A stretch of DNA of 14,436 bases from AM-2324 sp042091035 (GCA_042091035.1 JBELIG010000065.1:1-14436); one strand, 5' to 3'. Counted from the first letter of the stretch, positions 5,185-13,785 are shown. The notes: generated from the sequence alone by a model not told the origin. Made by a program: numbers and translations.

Positions 5185-7092
5185 TTAAGATACAATAGAC
5201 TTTATTTGTGCTACTATCTCTGGATTAAGAAGTGTCGAAATATCTCCCAATTGATCACCTTCTCCGCAGGCAATTTTTCTCAAAATTCTCCGCATTATTT
5301 TACCCGATCTTGTTTTTGGAAGCCCAGGGCAAATAACAATTTTATCAAGTTTTGCTATGGGTCCAATCTTTTCAGCGATCAATGTATTAATCGATAAACT
5401 GATTGCTTTAGGGTCCAAATTTGTATCCAGTTCCTTTAAACATATATAACCAAACAATGCATTTCCTTTGATATCATGTGGTACGCCCACAATGGCAGAT
5501 TCTGCAACCAGTGCGTGTTCGTTTATGGCATCTTCTATCGGAGCAGTGCCGAGGTTGTGCCCCGAAACAATAATTACATCGTCCACTCGCCCCGTTATTC
5601 GATAATAATCTACGGCATCGCGTATAGCACCATCTCCAGTGAAATACATATTGTCAAAGGCAGAAAAATAGGTTTCCTTATATCTTTTATGGTTGCCCCA
5701 GATCGTCCTAGCCATAGAAGGCCAAGGAAATTTAATGCATAATTTGCCACTGACCTGTTTTCCTTCTAATTCATTACCATTGTCATCCATCAAGGCTGGT
5801 TGGATGCCAATGAAAGGTAGGGTTGCATAAGTGGGCTTTGTGGGGGTGGCATAAGGAATAGGTGATATAAGGATACCTCCCGTTTCTGTTTGCCACCAGG
5901 TGTCAACAATAGGACTATTCCCTTTGCCGATAATCTTGTCATACCAATGCCAAGCTTCTTCATTAATTGGTTCACCCACAGTTCCAAGCACTTTTAAACT
6001 TGAAAGATCATAAGGTTCAACGTGTTGATCACCTTCTTTTGCTAGGGCCCTAATCGCAGTTGGTGCTGTATAAAATTGGTTGACTTTGTGTTTTTCAACG
6101 ATTTCCCAGAACCGACCATAGTCTGGATAAGATGGAACTCCTTCAAACATGATAGTCGTCGCTCCATTGGCTAAGGGGCCATAGATGATGTAAGAATGAC
6201 CCGTTATCCATCCTATATCTGCTGTGCACCAGTAGACATCGTTTGGTTCGTACTGAAATATATTTTTGAAGGTGTATGCCGTATAGACCATGTATCCAGC
6301 ACAAGTGTGCACCATTCCTTTAGGCTTTCCTGTAGAGCCCGAAGTATAGAGTATAAATAAAGGATCTTCCGCATCCATTATTGTTGCGGGACAAACTGTA
6401 GAGGCTGTTTTTATTAAAGGAGCTAATGCTTTGTCTCTACCGTCCTTCATGGCTATTTCCGATTTTATTCGTTCGGCTACAAGTACAGTGTGCACTTGAG
6501 GACATTGGTCAAGTGCTTCATCAACAATACCCTTTAAGTCTATTGTTTTTGATCCACGGAAAGAGCCATCAGCGGTAACAACTAGCTTGGCATCACAGTC
6601 ATTGATGCGTGTTGCCAGTGCGGTGGAGGAGAAGCCTGCAAATACAACTGAATGTATAGCTCCAATTCGTGCGCAAGCAAGCACCGTATAGGCTAATTCA
6701 GGGATCATAGGCAGATAAATACACACTCGATCACCCTTTTGTACGCCTTGTTCTTTGAGAACATTAGACATTTGATTTACTGACTGTGCCAATTGAGAAT
6801 AGCTGATGTGCTGGGCTTCCTCCTTAGGGTCATTGGGCTCAAAAAGAATAGCTGTTTTGTCTCCTTGGGATTCTAGATGTCTATCGATACAATTCTCTGT
6901 GATATTTAATTTTGCTTCTTTGAACCAGCTTATTTCCGGTTTGTTAAAGTCCCACTCTAGGACCTTCGACCATTTCTTATGCCAAGTAAAGTGTTCCTCA
7001 GCAAGCTCTCCCCAGAATTTCTCAGGATCTTCAACAGATTTTCTGTAAGTAGAAAAATAAGCTTCCAATGATTTGATGTGATAGCTGTTCAT
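5185..7092 (-). CDS. acs: Acetyl-CoA synthetase (AMP-forming)
   Basis: Acs converts acetate, ATP and CoA to acetyl-CoA through acetyl-AMP in the cytoplasm. The 635 residues match family length. Landmarks are the ACS N-terminal region (LEAYFSTYRKS), the glycine/serine-rich ATP loop TSGSTGKPKG (250-259), DTWWQTE (397-403), TGD and GRVDD before the hinge, and PKTRSGKIMRR near the C-terminus, in which Lys598 corresponds to the lysine controlled by reversible acetylation in other bacteria. In the SGHxLGT motif this protein has Asn513 where the Salmonella and E. coli enzymes have an ATP-binding Arg; I believe related Bacteroidota Acs proteins share SGHNLGTAPIED, so this is probably a lineage trait. 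A related acyl-CoA synthetase with propionate preference cannot be fully excluded. The gene lies 18 bp after the symporter and is the last of a three-gene operon for acetate scavenging. Confidence 0.95.
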   Translation of the reverse strand: MNSYHIKSLEAYFSTYRKSVEDPEKFWGELAEEHFTWHKKWSKVLEWDFNKPEISWFKEAKLNITENCIDRHLESQGDKTAILFEPNDPKEEAQHISYSQLAQSVNQMSNVLKEQGVQKGDRVCIYLPMIPELAYTVLACARIGAIHSVVFAGFSSTALATRINDCDAKLVVTADGSFRGSKTIDLKGIVDEALDQCPQVHTVLVAERIKSEIAMKDGRDKALAPLIKTASTVCPATIMDAEDPLFILYTSGSTGKPKGMVHTCAGYMVYTAYTFKNIFQYEPNDVYWCTADIGWITGHSYIIYGPLANGATTIMFEGVPSYPDYGRFWEIVEKHKVNQFYTAPTAIRALAKEGDQHVEPYDLSSLKVLGTVGEPINEEAWHWYDKIIGKGNSPIVDTWWQTETGGILISPIPYATPTKPTYATLPFIGIQPALMDDNGNELEGKQVSGKLCIKFPWPSMARTIWGNHKRYKETYFSAFDNMYFTGDGAIRDAVDYYRITGRVDDVIIVSGHNLGTAPIEDAINEHALVAESAIVGVPHDIKGNALFGYICLKELDTNLDPKAISLSINTLIAEKIGPIAKLDKIVICPGLPKTRSGKIMRRILRKIACGEGDQLGDISTLLNPEIVAQIKSIVS

Positions 7093-7110
7093 ATCTTGAT
7101 CTTATTTCTT

Positions 7111-8826
7111 TTAATGATTGTTTTGCGGTGGTTTTGCCCCACTCGGAATCCTAATGTTCTCAACGATTTCTTGCACCGAGTCAGGAGGGGCCGGATAAAA
7201 TGAATTTACCGTTAGGGCAACAATGAAATTCACAAGCATTGCTACAGTACCAAAACCTTCCGGTGAGATTCCAAACCACCAATCCTCTTTAAGATTGTTG
7301 ATCGCCGAAACACCCCCGTCAAAAAGTCCAAATTTAAATTTAAGCATATAAAAAAGCATCAAGCAAATCCCAACAACCATACCACTGATAGCACCTTGCT
7401 TGTTCATTTTTTTATAAAATATTCCGAGCACTATGGCTGGGAAAAAAGAGGCTGCTGCAAGCCCAAAGGCGAGTGCAACTACAGCGGCGACGAAGCCTGG
7501 TGGGTTGATCCCAAAATATCCTGCAATGATCACTGCAAATACAGCAGCGCCTCTTGCTAGTCTAAGCTCCTGCTTGTCTGTTAGGTCAGGCCGAAATACT
7601 TTTTTTGCTAAATCATGGGAAATGGAAGCGGATATGACCAGCAGCAATCCGGCAGCAGTTGAAAGCGCCGCAGCAAGTCCTCCAGCTGCAACAAGTGCAA
7701 TAACCCAGTTTGGTAAGTTTGCAATCTCTGGATTAGCAAGAACCATGATGTCACGGTCTACACTAAGTTCATTGATTTCAGGACTCGCATTATATTGGAT
7801 CAGTCCATCTTTATTTTTGTCTTCAAAACTCAGCAAGCCTGTTTTTTCCCAATTTGAGAACCAATCAGGAACCTCACTGTAGGTGCTTTCATGGATTGTG
7901 TTGATTAAGTTTGTCCTAGCAAAAACAGCTACAGCAGGAGCCGTAGTATATAAAATAGCTATAAATAGTAGGGCTAAGCCAGCTGATTTTCTGGCATCTC
8001 TAACTCGTTTAACTGTGAAAAAGCGTACGATGACATGCGGTAAGCCAGCAGTTCCAACCATCAAGGCCATAGTTATAGCAAATATATCGATCATGGATTT
8101 ACTACCTGCAGTATACTCAGCAAAGCCAAGTTCAACAGATAGCTTGTCTAATTTTTCAAGGAGATACATACCTGATCCATCATTCAATACAGAGCCCATT
8201 CCAATCTGAGGAATTACTTTGCCTGTCATCTGTATGGAAATGAAAATCGCAGGTACCATAAAGGCAAATATCAAAACACAATATTGAGCAACTTGGGTAT
8301 AGGTGATACCTTTCATCCCACCAAGTACCGCATAAAACAGAACGATAAGCATACCTATTATAACTCCCGTGTTGATATCGACTTCCAAAAATCTGGAGAA
8401 AACAATTCCAACCCCTCTCATTTGTCCAGCTACATAGGTGAAGGAAACCAATAATGCACAGAGCACTGCAACTATACGAGCAGTGTTTGAATAATATCTT
8501 GTGCCTATGAAATCAGGAACTGTGAATTGACCAAATTTTCTTAGATAAGGTGCTAGTAGAAGTGCAAGAAGTACATAGCCACCTGTCCAGCCCATTAGGA
8601 AAACAGAACCGTCATAACCCATAAATGAGATAAGACCCGCCATAGAGATGAAGGAAGCCGCCGACATCCAATCTGCAGCTGTAGCCATTCCATTGGCCAG
8701 TGGAGATACACTTCCTCCCGCTACATAGAAATCTTTAGTACTACCAGCTTTTGACCAGATAGCTATACCAATATATAGCGCAAAGGTGATTCCAATGATT
8801 AGGTAGGTCCATTCTTGAGTACTCAT
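7111..8826 (-). CDS. Sodium:solute symporter, VC_2705-type large subunit (probable acetate/monocarboxylate uptake)
   Basis: This 571-residue inner-membrane transporter has about thirteen hydrophobic helices typical of the SSS family. Early landmarks are DFYVAGG, SPLANGMATAADWMSAASFISMAG and PDFIGTRY. LPHVIVRFFTV and AAGGLAAALSTAAGLLLVISASISHDL are characteristic of the ActP/VC_2705 branch. The loop before the last motif is acidic and contains DKNKDG (336-341), resembling an EF-hand calcium loop. I chose the ATG whose complement ends at 8826 (MSTQEWTYL). An in-frame ATG 51 bp upstream would add 17 hydrophilic residues and overlap the preceding gene. The preceding DUF4212 gene ends 7 bp upstream, and this pair is known as a two-subunit symporter family. 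Placement before acs argues for acetate as substrate, though the sequence alone does not prove specificity. Confidence 0.93.
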   Translation of the reverse strand: MSTQEWTYLIIGITFALYIGIAIWSKAGSTKDFYVAGGSVSPLANGMATAADWMSAASFISMAGLISFMGYDGSVFLMGWTGGYVLLALLLAPYLRKFGQFTVPDFIGTRYYSNTARIVAVLCALLVSFTYVAGQMRGVGIVFSRFLEVDINTGVIIGMLIVLFYAVLGGMKGITYTQVAQYCVLIFAFMVPAIFISIQMTGKVIPQIGMGSVLNDGSGMYLLEKLDKLSVELGFAEYTAGSKSMIDIFAITMALMVGTAGLPHVIVRFFTVKRVRDARKSAGLALLFIAILYTTAPAVAVFARTNLINTIHESTYSEVPDWFSNWEKTGLLSFEDKNKDGLIQYNASPEINELSVDRDIMVLANPEIANLPNWVIALVAAGGLAAALSTAAGLLLVISASISHDLAKKVFRPDLTDKQELRLARGAAVFAVIIAGYFGINPPGFVAAVVALAFGLAAASFFPAIVLGIFYKKMNKQGAISGMVVGICLMLFYMLKFKFGLFDGGVSAINNLKEDWWFGISPEGFGTVAMLVNFIVALTVNSFYPAPPDSVQEIVENIRIPSGAKPPQNNH

Positions 8827-8833
8827 AGGATTA

Positions 8834-9106
8834 TTAATTTGAATCTTGGTCTTCGTCAAAGCCAAATGCCTTGTCAAGCTTGTTCATTTGGCGAACATAA
8901 ATAAAGATGAGTATTACGAAAATATATATGGAGCCTTGTTGAGCAAACCAAAACCCCAAGGGAAAGCCACCGATCATAAAGTAGTCAAGGCTTTCTTTGA
9001 ATAGGATGCTAGTTCCAAAAGAACAGCTAAACCAAATGAAAAGGAGAATACTTAAGATCTTGATGTTTTTACTCCAGTATTTTTTCGCATGTTTTGTCTT
9101 AGACAT
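8834..9106 (-). CDS. DUF4212 small subunit of sodium:solute symporter
   Basis: This 90-residue membrane protein has two helices (about 15-36 and 48-71) and the diagnostic segment GGFPLGFWFAQQGSI (46-60), followed by YVRQMNKLDKAFG. This matches the small partner family of VC_2705-type symporters (DUF4212, formerly described as the solute:sodium symporter small subunit). The N-terminus is basic (KTKHAKKYW) and the tail acidic, consistent with a cytoplasmic start. I chose the ATG at 9106; an upstream in-frame ATG at 9178 would add 24 residues rich in Lys, Arg and Cys with no family counterpart. The stop is 7 bp before the large subunit, so translation is probably coupled. It is the first gene of the symporter-acs operon, which diverges from purL. 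Confidence 0.92.
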   Translation of the reverse strand: MSKTKHAKKYWSKNIKILSILLFIWFSCSFGTSILFKESLDYFMIGGFPLGFWFAQQGSIYIFVILIFIYVRQMNKLDKAFGFDEDQDSN

Positions 9107-9166
9107 GTTAACCGCTTTATTTTGGTAACGCTTACCTGATAGAATCTTCCTAATTAACAAGCATTT

Positions 9167-9195
9167 TATACATTTCATAAAGTATGAAATTTATA
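9167..9195. promoter_or_regulatory. 29-bp palindrome, candidate operator of the symporter-acs operon
   Basis: The core ATTTCATA-AAG-TATGAAAT is a perfect 8-bp inverted repeat (9172-9190). After one mismatched pair it extends with TATA on each side, giving 12 of 13 paired positions. It lies 61-89 bp upstream of the DUF4212 start. The length and symmetry suit a dimeric regulator; overlap with a -7-like TAAATTTC on the leftward strand would place it at the promoter. The regulator is not identifiable. Confidence 0.5.
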
Positions 9196-9434
9196 GGAGA
9201 AACAAGGGCCCTTTAGTCATTTTTATCGCTAGAATCTAGAGGCGAAATTTTTAGACTTTTGAGTGAATTAAATACTCAGGTATTTGTTATTAGACTATTA
9301 AGCCTTGTAAACCTTGATTGGGGATTATTTACTAATTGTTAGTTGTTTGTCCAGCAGGTGCTTTAGATTCGATATATTATTTTACTCAAAGATTTCTAAA
9401 TACAGTGTGATCGCTTAAAAAAGTCCTATTCAAG

Positions 9435-9465
9435 TTCGTATAGTCAAAGACTATAATTAGTTTTG
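9435..9465 (+). promoter_or_regulatory. purL promoter (Bacteroidota-type -33/-7)
   Basis: TTCG at 9435-9438 (3 of 4 to TTTG), then exactly 19 bp, then TAGTTTTG at 9458-9465, a full match to TAnnTTTG, the Bacteroidota primary sigma-factor consensus. Transcription would begin around 9470-9475, giving a leader of about 20 nt before the ATG at 9493. This also argues against a TTG start at 9463, which falls inside the -7 element. Confidence 0.7.
9439..9455. promoter_or_regulatory. Palindrome TATAGTC-AAA-GACTATA inside the purL promoter spacer
   Basis: A perfect 7-bp inverted repeat with a 3-nt centre begins right after the -33 element and ends two bases before the -7 element. A protein bound here would block RNA polymerase, so it is a candidate repressor site, possibly purine-responsive. 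It does not resemble the E. coli PurR box as I know it. Confidence 0.5.
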
Positions 9466-9492
9466 CACTTTATAAAAACAATCAACCTCGAT

Positions 9493-12400
9493 ATGATTTT
9501 ATTCTTTCAAAAGGATCGTACAATCTTTGCCGTAAAGACAGGAGAGCAAAGTCAGGAAAACATTTCTAAGCTAAAATGGCTTTTTGGAAATGCAAAACAA
9601 ATCCTGGAGCAGCGTTTAGAAGGTTATTTTATTGGCCCTCGAGTAGAGATGATTACACCATGGAGTACCAATGCTGTTGAGATTACTCAGAATATGAGTA
9701 TCGAGGGGATAGAGCGTATTGAGACATACTTAATGGTAGATCGTTCAGAGGCTGATATTGATCCAATGTTACAGGTCTTATATACAAATCTGGATCAAGC
9801 TATATTTACGGTGACTGTAGAACCTCAGCGTATAAAAGCGGTTGATAATATAGCAGCATTTGATGAACAAGAAGGACTTTCTCTAAGTCCAGACGAAATT
9901 CAATACCTGGAGGAGCTTGCCTTGAAATTAGGAAGGAAGCTTACTGATTCTGAAGTTTTTGGATTCTCGCAGATCAACTCAGAACACTGTAGACACAAGA
10001 TATTCAATGGGACATTTGTGATTGATGGAGAAGAAAAAACAGCCTCTCTTTTCAAAATGATCAAGAATACTTCTGCGGCACATCCGAATACTATAGTTTC
10101 TGCTTACAAGGATAATGTTGCTTTTGTAAAAGGACCAAAGGTTGAACAGTTTGCTCCAAAGACAGCAGATAAACCTGATTTTTATCAGACCAAGGATTTT
10201 GAATCTGTTATTTCACTTAAGGCAGAAACACACAATTTTCCAACTACCGTAGAGCCCTTTAATGGAGCAGCTACTGGATCAGGTGGTGAGATTAGAGATC
10301 GATTGGCTGGTGGCCAAGGTTCTTTACCTCTTGCAGGTACAGCTGTATACATGACTTCATATTCAAGACTTGAAGCTGATCGTCCTTGGGAGAATATGGA
10401 AGAACGCGCATGGCTTTATCAAACACCAATGGATATTCTGATAAAGGCATCTAATGGTGCTTCTGATTTTGGAAACAAATTTGGTCAGCCATTGATTTCG
10501 GGTTCCCTGCTTACATTTGAACATCAGGAGTCGGACAATAGCAGTGATTTGAGAAAGCTAGGATTTGATAAGGTGATCATGCTTGCTGGCGGTATTGGCT
10601 ATGCAAAGGCTGATCAAGCCTTGAAGGGAGATCCAGAAGCAGGAGATAAAATTGTTATTCTCGGAGGAGATAATTATAGGATAGGAATGGGTGGTGCAGC
10701 TGTATCTTCAGCAGATACAGGTGAGATGGATTCAGGCATTGAGCTAAATGCTGTCCAACGTTCAAATCCTGAGATGCAAAAACGTGCAGCCAATGCAATT
10801 CGTGGATTGGTGGAAAGTGATCGAAATCCTATAGTTTCAATACACGATCATGGTGCAGGTGGACACCTCAACTGTCTATCTGAGCTGGTGGAAGAAACAG
10901 GAGGACATATTGATTTAGATAAATTGCCTGTTGGTGATCCAACTTTATCCGCTAAAGAGATCATCGGTAATGAATCTCAAGAACGTATGGGACTTGTTAT
11001 CAAAGAAGAGGATATCGAATTCTTGAACAGGGTTGCTGAACGAGAGCGTGCCCCGATGTATACGGTGGGTGATGTAACGAACGATAAGGTCTTTAAGTTT
11101 GAGGGTTCTGTATCTGGTCAAAAGCCAATGGACCTAAGCCTCAATGACATGTTTGGCTCTTCTCCGAAGACCATCATGAATGATAAAACAATCCTACGTG
11201 CTTATAATCCTGTAAGCTATAATTCAACAGATATAGTAACTAATCTTAAGCTTGTACTTCAGTTAGAGGCAGTAGCTTGTAAAGATTGGCTAACAAATAA
11301 AGTAGATCGCTGTGTTGGTGGAAAAGTCGCTAAGCAACAATGTACTGGCCCGCTTCAGCTGCCATTGAATGACGTGGCTGTTATGGCTCTTGATTACAGA
11401 GGGAAGTCTGGTGTGGCTACTTCAATTGGTCATGCCCCAGTTGCGGCTCTTATTGATGAAGCTGCAGGTTCAAGAAATGCAATTGCAGAATGTCTTACAA
11501 ACCTGGTTTGGGCACCTTTAGAAGACAAATTAGATGGCGTTTCACTTTCTGCTAATTGGATGTGGCCTTGTAAAAATGAAGGTGAAGATGCTCGTTTGTT
11601 CAATGCAGTGAAGGCCGTTTCGGAATTCGCCATTGAATTAGGTGTGAATATACCTACAGGTAAGGATTCTTTATCTATGAAGCAAAAATATCCAAATGAA
11701 GATGTTATTGCTCCGGGTACTGTGATTATATCTTCAGTAGGACATTGTGATGATATCAACAAGGTTGTTGAGCCAGTATTTACAAAAGCAGTAGGTAACG
11801 CAATCTATTATATTGATCTTTCTTCCGATGAATTGAAGCTGGGAGGTTCTTCTTTTGCACAGGCTATGAATTCGCTTGGTGCCGCAGCTCCTGATGTAAA
11901 GGATGCAAAGGCATTTAAGAATGGGTTTAATGCTATTCAAGCAGCGATACAAGAAGGACTATTGACTGCCGGGCACGATATATCTGCCGGAGGAATGATA
12001 ACAGCACTTTTAGAAATGTGCTTTGCTGATGTAAACCTAGCAGCAGATCTTGATCTGACAGCAATCGGTGTATCTGATCTTACTAAAGTTTTATTTGCGG
12101 AAAATGCAGGGGTTATTATACAAACGACTTCTACTGAAGCTTTGGAGGAGCATCTTAAGCAATCAAATGTTTCATTTGTTTGTATAGGATCTGCTAAGGA
12201 AGGGAATCAATTATCTATCAAAAATGGTTCTGAGCAATTAGCTTTCGATGTTGCGGAGATGCGCGATGTTTGGTATAACACCTCTTATCTGTTGGATCAG
12301 AAGCAATCGGGAACAGTTAAAGCAAAAGAGCGATATGAAAACTATAAGGCTCAGCCGCTTGATTTTAAGTTTCCAAGCCAATTCACAGGTAAGCTACCTT

Positions 12401-13161
12401 CTGTTTCAGGAGCAAAACCAATAGCTGCTGTACTCAGGGAAAAAGGGTCAAATTCTGAGCGTGAGATGGCAAATGCACTCCACCTAGCAGGGTTTCAGGT
12501 GAAGGATGTCCATATGACTGATCTTATCTCAGGTCGGGAGACCTTAGAAGATGTGCAGTTCTTGGGAGCAGTTGGAGGATTCTCAAATTCCGATGTACTT
12601 GGTTCTGCTAAAGGATGGGCAGGAGCTTTCCTGTATAATCCAAAAGCAAAGGCGGCTTTAGAAAAATTCTATGCAAGACCGGATACACTATCTTTAGGGA
12701 TATGTAATGGTTGTCAACTATTTGTAGAGCTTGGTTTGATTTACCCAGAGCACGATGATCAACCAAAGATGTTGCACAATGATTCTCAAAAACACGAGTC
12801 TGCCTTTACCTCTGTTAAAGTTCTTGAGAATAACTCTGTAATGCTGAACAGTTTGTCCGGTAGCACACTTGGCGTATGGATTTCTCATGGCGAAGGTAAA
12901 TTCCATCTTCCCAAAGAAGAAGCGCAGTATAACATTGTTGCTAAATACGGGTATGATGGCTATCCATCCAATCCAAATGGTTCGGACTATAACTCAGCAA
13001 TGATGGTTTCAAAAGACGGTAGACATCTAGTTATGATGCCGCATATCGAACGTTCCACTTTCCAATGGAACTGGGCAAATTATCCAGCAGGCAGAAAGGA
13101 TGAAGTTTCTCCATGGTTAGAAGCATTTGTAAATGCAAAAGAATGGTTGATTAAAAAATAA
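9493..13161 (+). CDS. purL: Phosphoribosylformylglycinamidine synthase, single-chain (PurLQS fusion)
   Basis: PurL makes FGAM from FGAR, glutamine and ATP, the fourth step of purine synthesis, in the cytoplasm. This is the long form (1222 residues; E. coli has about 1295). A PurS-like N-terminal domain (ITPWSTNAVEITQN) is followed by the linker (FGFSQINSEHCRHKIFNG), two AIRS-type synthase halves (ETHNFPT from Glu245, GGEIRDRLAGG, HDHGAGGHLNC), and a C-terminal class I glutaminase. The glutaminase nucleophile is Cys1071 in GICNG, with the His1184-x-Glu1186 pair in PHIER. All catalytic landmarks are present, so it should be functional. I chose the ATG at 9493 (MILFFQKDRTIFAV); an upstream in-frame TTG at 9463 lies inside the promoter. 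No other purine gene is adjacent. A promoter with an embedded palindrome precedes it and a strong terminator follows, indicating a single-gene transcript. Confidence 0.97.
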   Translation: MILFFQKDRTIFAVKTGEQSQENISKLKWLFGNAKQILEQRLEGYFIGPRVEMITPWSTNAVEITQNMSIEGIERIETYLMVDRSEADIDPMLQVLYTNLDQAIFTVTVEPQRIKAVDNIAAFDEQEGLSLSPDEIQYLEELALKLGRKLTDSEVFGFSQINSEHCRHKIFNGTFVIDGEEKTASLFKMIKNTSAAHPNTIVSAYKDNVAFVKGPKVEQFAPKTADKPDFYQTKDFESVISLKAETHNFPTTVEPFNGAATGSGGEIRDRLAGGQGSLPLAGTAVYMTSYSRLEADRPWENMEERAWLYQTPMDILIKASNGASDFGNKFGQPLISGSLLTFEHQESDNSSDLRKLGFDKVIMLAGGIGYAKADQALKGDPEAGDKIVILGGDNYRIGMGGAAVSSADTGEMDSGIELNAVQRSNPEMQKRAANAIRGLVESDRNPIVSIHDHGAGGHLNCLSELVEETGGHIDLDKLPVGDPTLSAKEIIGNESQERMGLVIKEEDIEFLNRVAERERAPMYTVGDVTNDKVFKFEGSVSGQKPMDLSLNDMFGSSPKTIMNDKTILRAYNPVSYNSTDIVTNLKLVLQLEAVACKDWLTNKVDRCVGGKVAKQQCTGPLQLPLNDVAVMALDYRGKSGVATSIGHAPVAALIDEAAGSRNAIAECLTNLVWAPLEDKLDGVSLSANWMWPCKNEGEDARLFNAVKAVSEFAIELGVNIPTGKDSLSMKQKYPNEDVIAPGTVIISSVGHCDDINKVVEPVFTKAVGNAIYYIDLSSDELKLGGSSFAQAMNSLGAAAPDVKDAKAFKNGFNAIQAAIQEGLLTAGHDISAGGMITALLEMCFADVNLAADLDLTAIGVSDLTKVLFAENAGVIIQTTSTEALEEHLKQSNVSFVCIGSAKEGNQLSIKNGSEQLAFDVAEMRDVWYNTSYLLDQKQSGTVKAKERYENYKAQPLDFKFPSQFTGKLPSVSGAKPIAAVLREKGSNSEREMANALHLAGFQVKDVHMTDLISGRETLEDVQFLGAVGGFSNSDVLGSAKGWAGAFLYNPKAKAALEKFYARPDTLSLGICNGCQLFVELGLIYPEHDDQPKMLHNDSQKHESAFTSVKVLENNSVMLNSLSGSTLGVWISHGEGKFHLPKEEAQYNIVAKYGYDGYPSNPNGSDYNSAMMVSKDGRHLVMMPHIERSTFQWNWANYPAGRKDEVSPWLEAFVNAKEWLIKK

Positions 13162-13165
13162 ATAT

Positions 13166-13203
13166 AAACCGATTCAAAATGTTGAATCGGTTTTTTATTT
13201 TTG
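13166..13203 (+). terminator. Strong intrinsic terminator of purL
   Basis: A perfect 12-bp stem, AAACCGATTCAA pairing with TTGAATCGGTTT around the loop AATG, is followed directly by a T-rich run (TTTTTTATTTTT). It begins 5 bp after the purL stop. Confidence 0.93.
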
Positions 13204-13273
13204 ACTAAACAATCGAAGTTTTGGAAACAACTAGATTGAAATACTATTTACAAATCAACTAAATGAAAATTAA

Positions 13274-13750
13274 ATGGAACAATCAAATGGATTAGACGGT
13301 CAATCTTATGAGCAAAGTTTTGTACTATCTGCACAGGGAACTGAGTATATAGAAGTAGGTTCAAAATGGGCTAAGTTTATAGCCATCCTTGGCTTCGTAG
13401 CTTCTGGTTTTATCGCAATTATGATGCTTATATTTTTATTTGTGTCAGGAACGTCAACGGATGCACTCTTTGGTACAGCGGCAGTTGCAACAGGAGCATT
13501 TATGTTTATCATCTACGGGTCGATTTTTGTAATCTATTTTTTTACATCTTTATATCTCTACAAATTTGCAGATAGGTTATTAACTGCTGTTCGTGCACAG
13601 AGTAATGCAAGCTTTGAAGAAGGCTTTGTAAATTATAAACGCTTATTTAAGATGGTAGGTATTTTGAGTATTGTGACTATTGGACTTTATATTTTTGTAC
13701 TCATAGGTTTTTTACTATTTGAAGGCTTCAGTAGTTTTCCAATCAATTAA
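13274..13750 (+). CDS. Small three-helix membrane protein, DUF5362-like
   Basis: This encodes 158 residues. A polar N-terminus of about 30 residues is followed by three hydrophobic helices at roughly 35-57, 74-96 and 127-149. Between the second and third lies an amphipathic cytoplasmic-looking segment (YKFADRLLTAVRAQSNASFEEGFVNYKRLFKMVGIL), the layout I associate with the Bacteroidota family DUF5362. In that family too, a KWAKFIAILGF-type start to the first helix and a KFVGI/KMVGI start to the last are typical. No catalytic motif is visible and the function is unknown. The gene stands between two terminators, so it is transcribed alone; a TTTG at 13220-13223 followed by a weak TA-rich element 18 bp on could be its promoter. 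The coding call is firm, the family less so. Confidence 0.8.
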   Translation: MEQSNGLDGQSYEQSFVLSAQGTEYIEVGSKWAKFIAILGFVASGFIAIMMLIFLFVSGTSTDALFGTAAVATGAFMFIIYGSIFVIYFFTSLYLYKFADRLLTAVRAQSNASFEEGFVNYKRLFKMVGILSIVTIGLYIFVLIGFLLFEGFSSFPIN

Positions 13751-13758
13751 AAAAAATT

Positions 13759-13785
13759 GGGCATGGATCATTCATGCCCTTTCTT
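13759..13785 (+). terminator. Intrinsic terminator after the DUF5362-like gene
   Basis: GGGCATG and CATGCCC form a perfect 7-bp stem around a 7-nt loop, followed by TTTCTT. An A-run (AAAAAAAATT) precedes it. It lies 8 bp after the stop codon. Confidence 0.85.

Larger units (their letters stand above)
9107..9492. other. Divergent regulatory region between the acetate operon and purL
   Basis: These 386 bp contain no supportable gene. They hold a 29-bp palindrome near the acetate operon (9167-9195) and the purL promoter with its palindrome (9435-9465), listed separately. A smaller imperfect hairpin, TCGCTAGA-A-TCTAGAGGCGA, spans 9226-9245. The middle, about 9250-9430, is plain AT-rich sequence in which I see no further symmetric element. 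No clear promoter was found for the leftward operon; the best -7-like match is TAAATTTC (complement of 9186-9193), without a proper -33 partner. Confidence 0.7.

Noticed and set aside
7433..8209. Open frames on the + strand within the symporter gene
   Set aside because: They run antisense to a well-recognised membrane transporter and their low-complexity Ala/Ser/Thr-rich products reflect complementary codons of hydrophobic helices.
8827..8877. Seventeen-residue N-terminal extension of the symporter
   Set aside because: It would overlap the end of the DUF4212 gene and adds a hydrophilic stretch before the normal first helix; the ATG at 8826 follows the upstream gene with a 7-bp gap.
9107..9178. 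Twenty-four-residue extension of the DUF4212 protein
   Set aside because: The added Lys/Arg/Cys-rich stretch has no counterpart in the family and overlaps the upstream palindrome region.
9463..9492. TTG start for purL ten codons upstream of the ATG
   Set aside because: The TTG lies inside the -7 element TAGTTTTG, and family members begin with an M-I-x-F-F-type sequence that matches the ATG at 9493.
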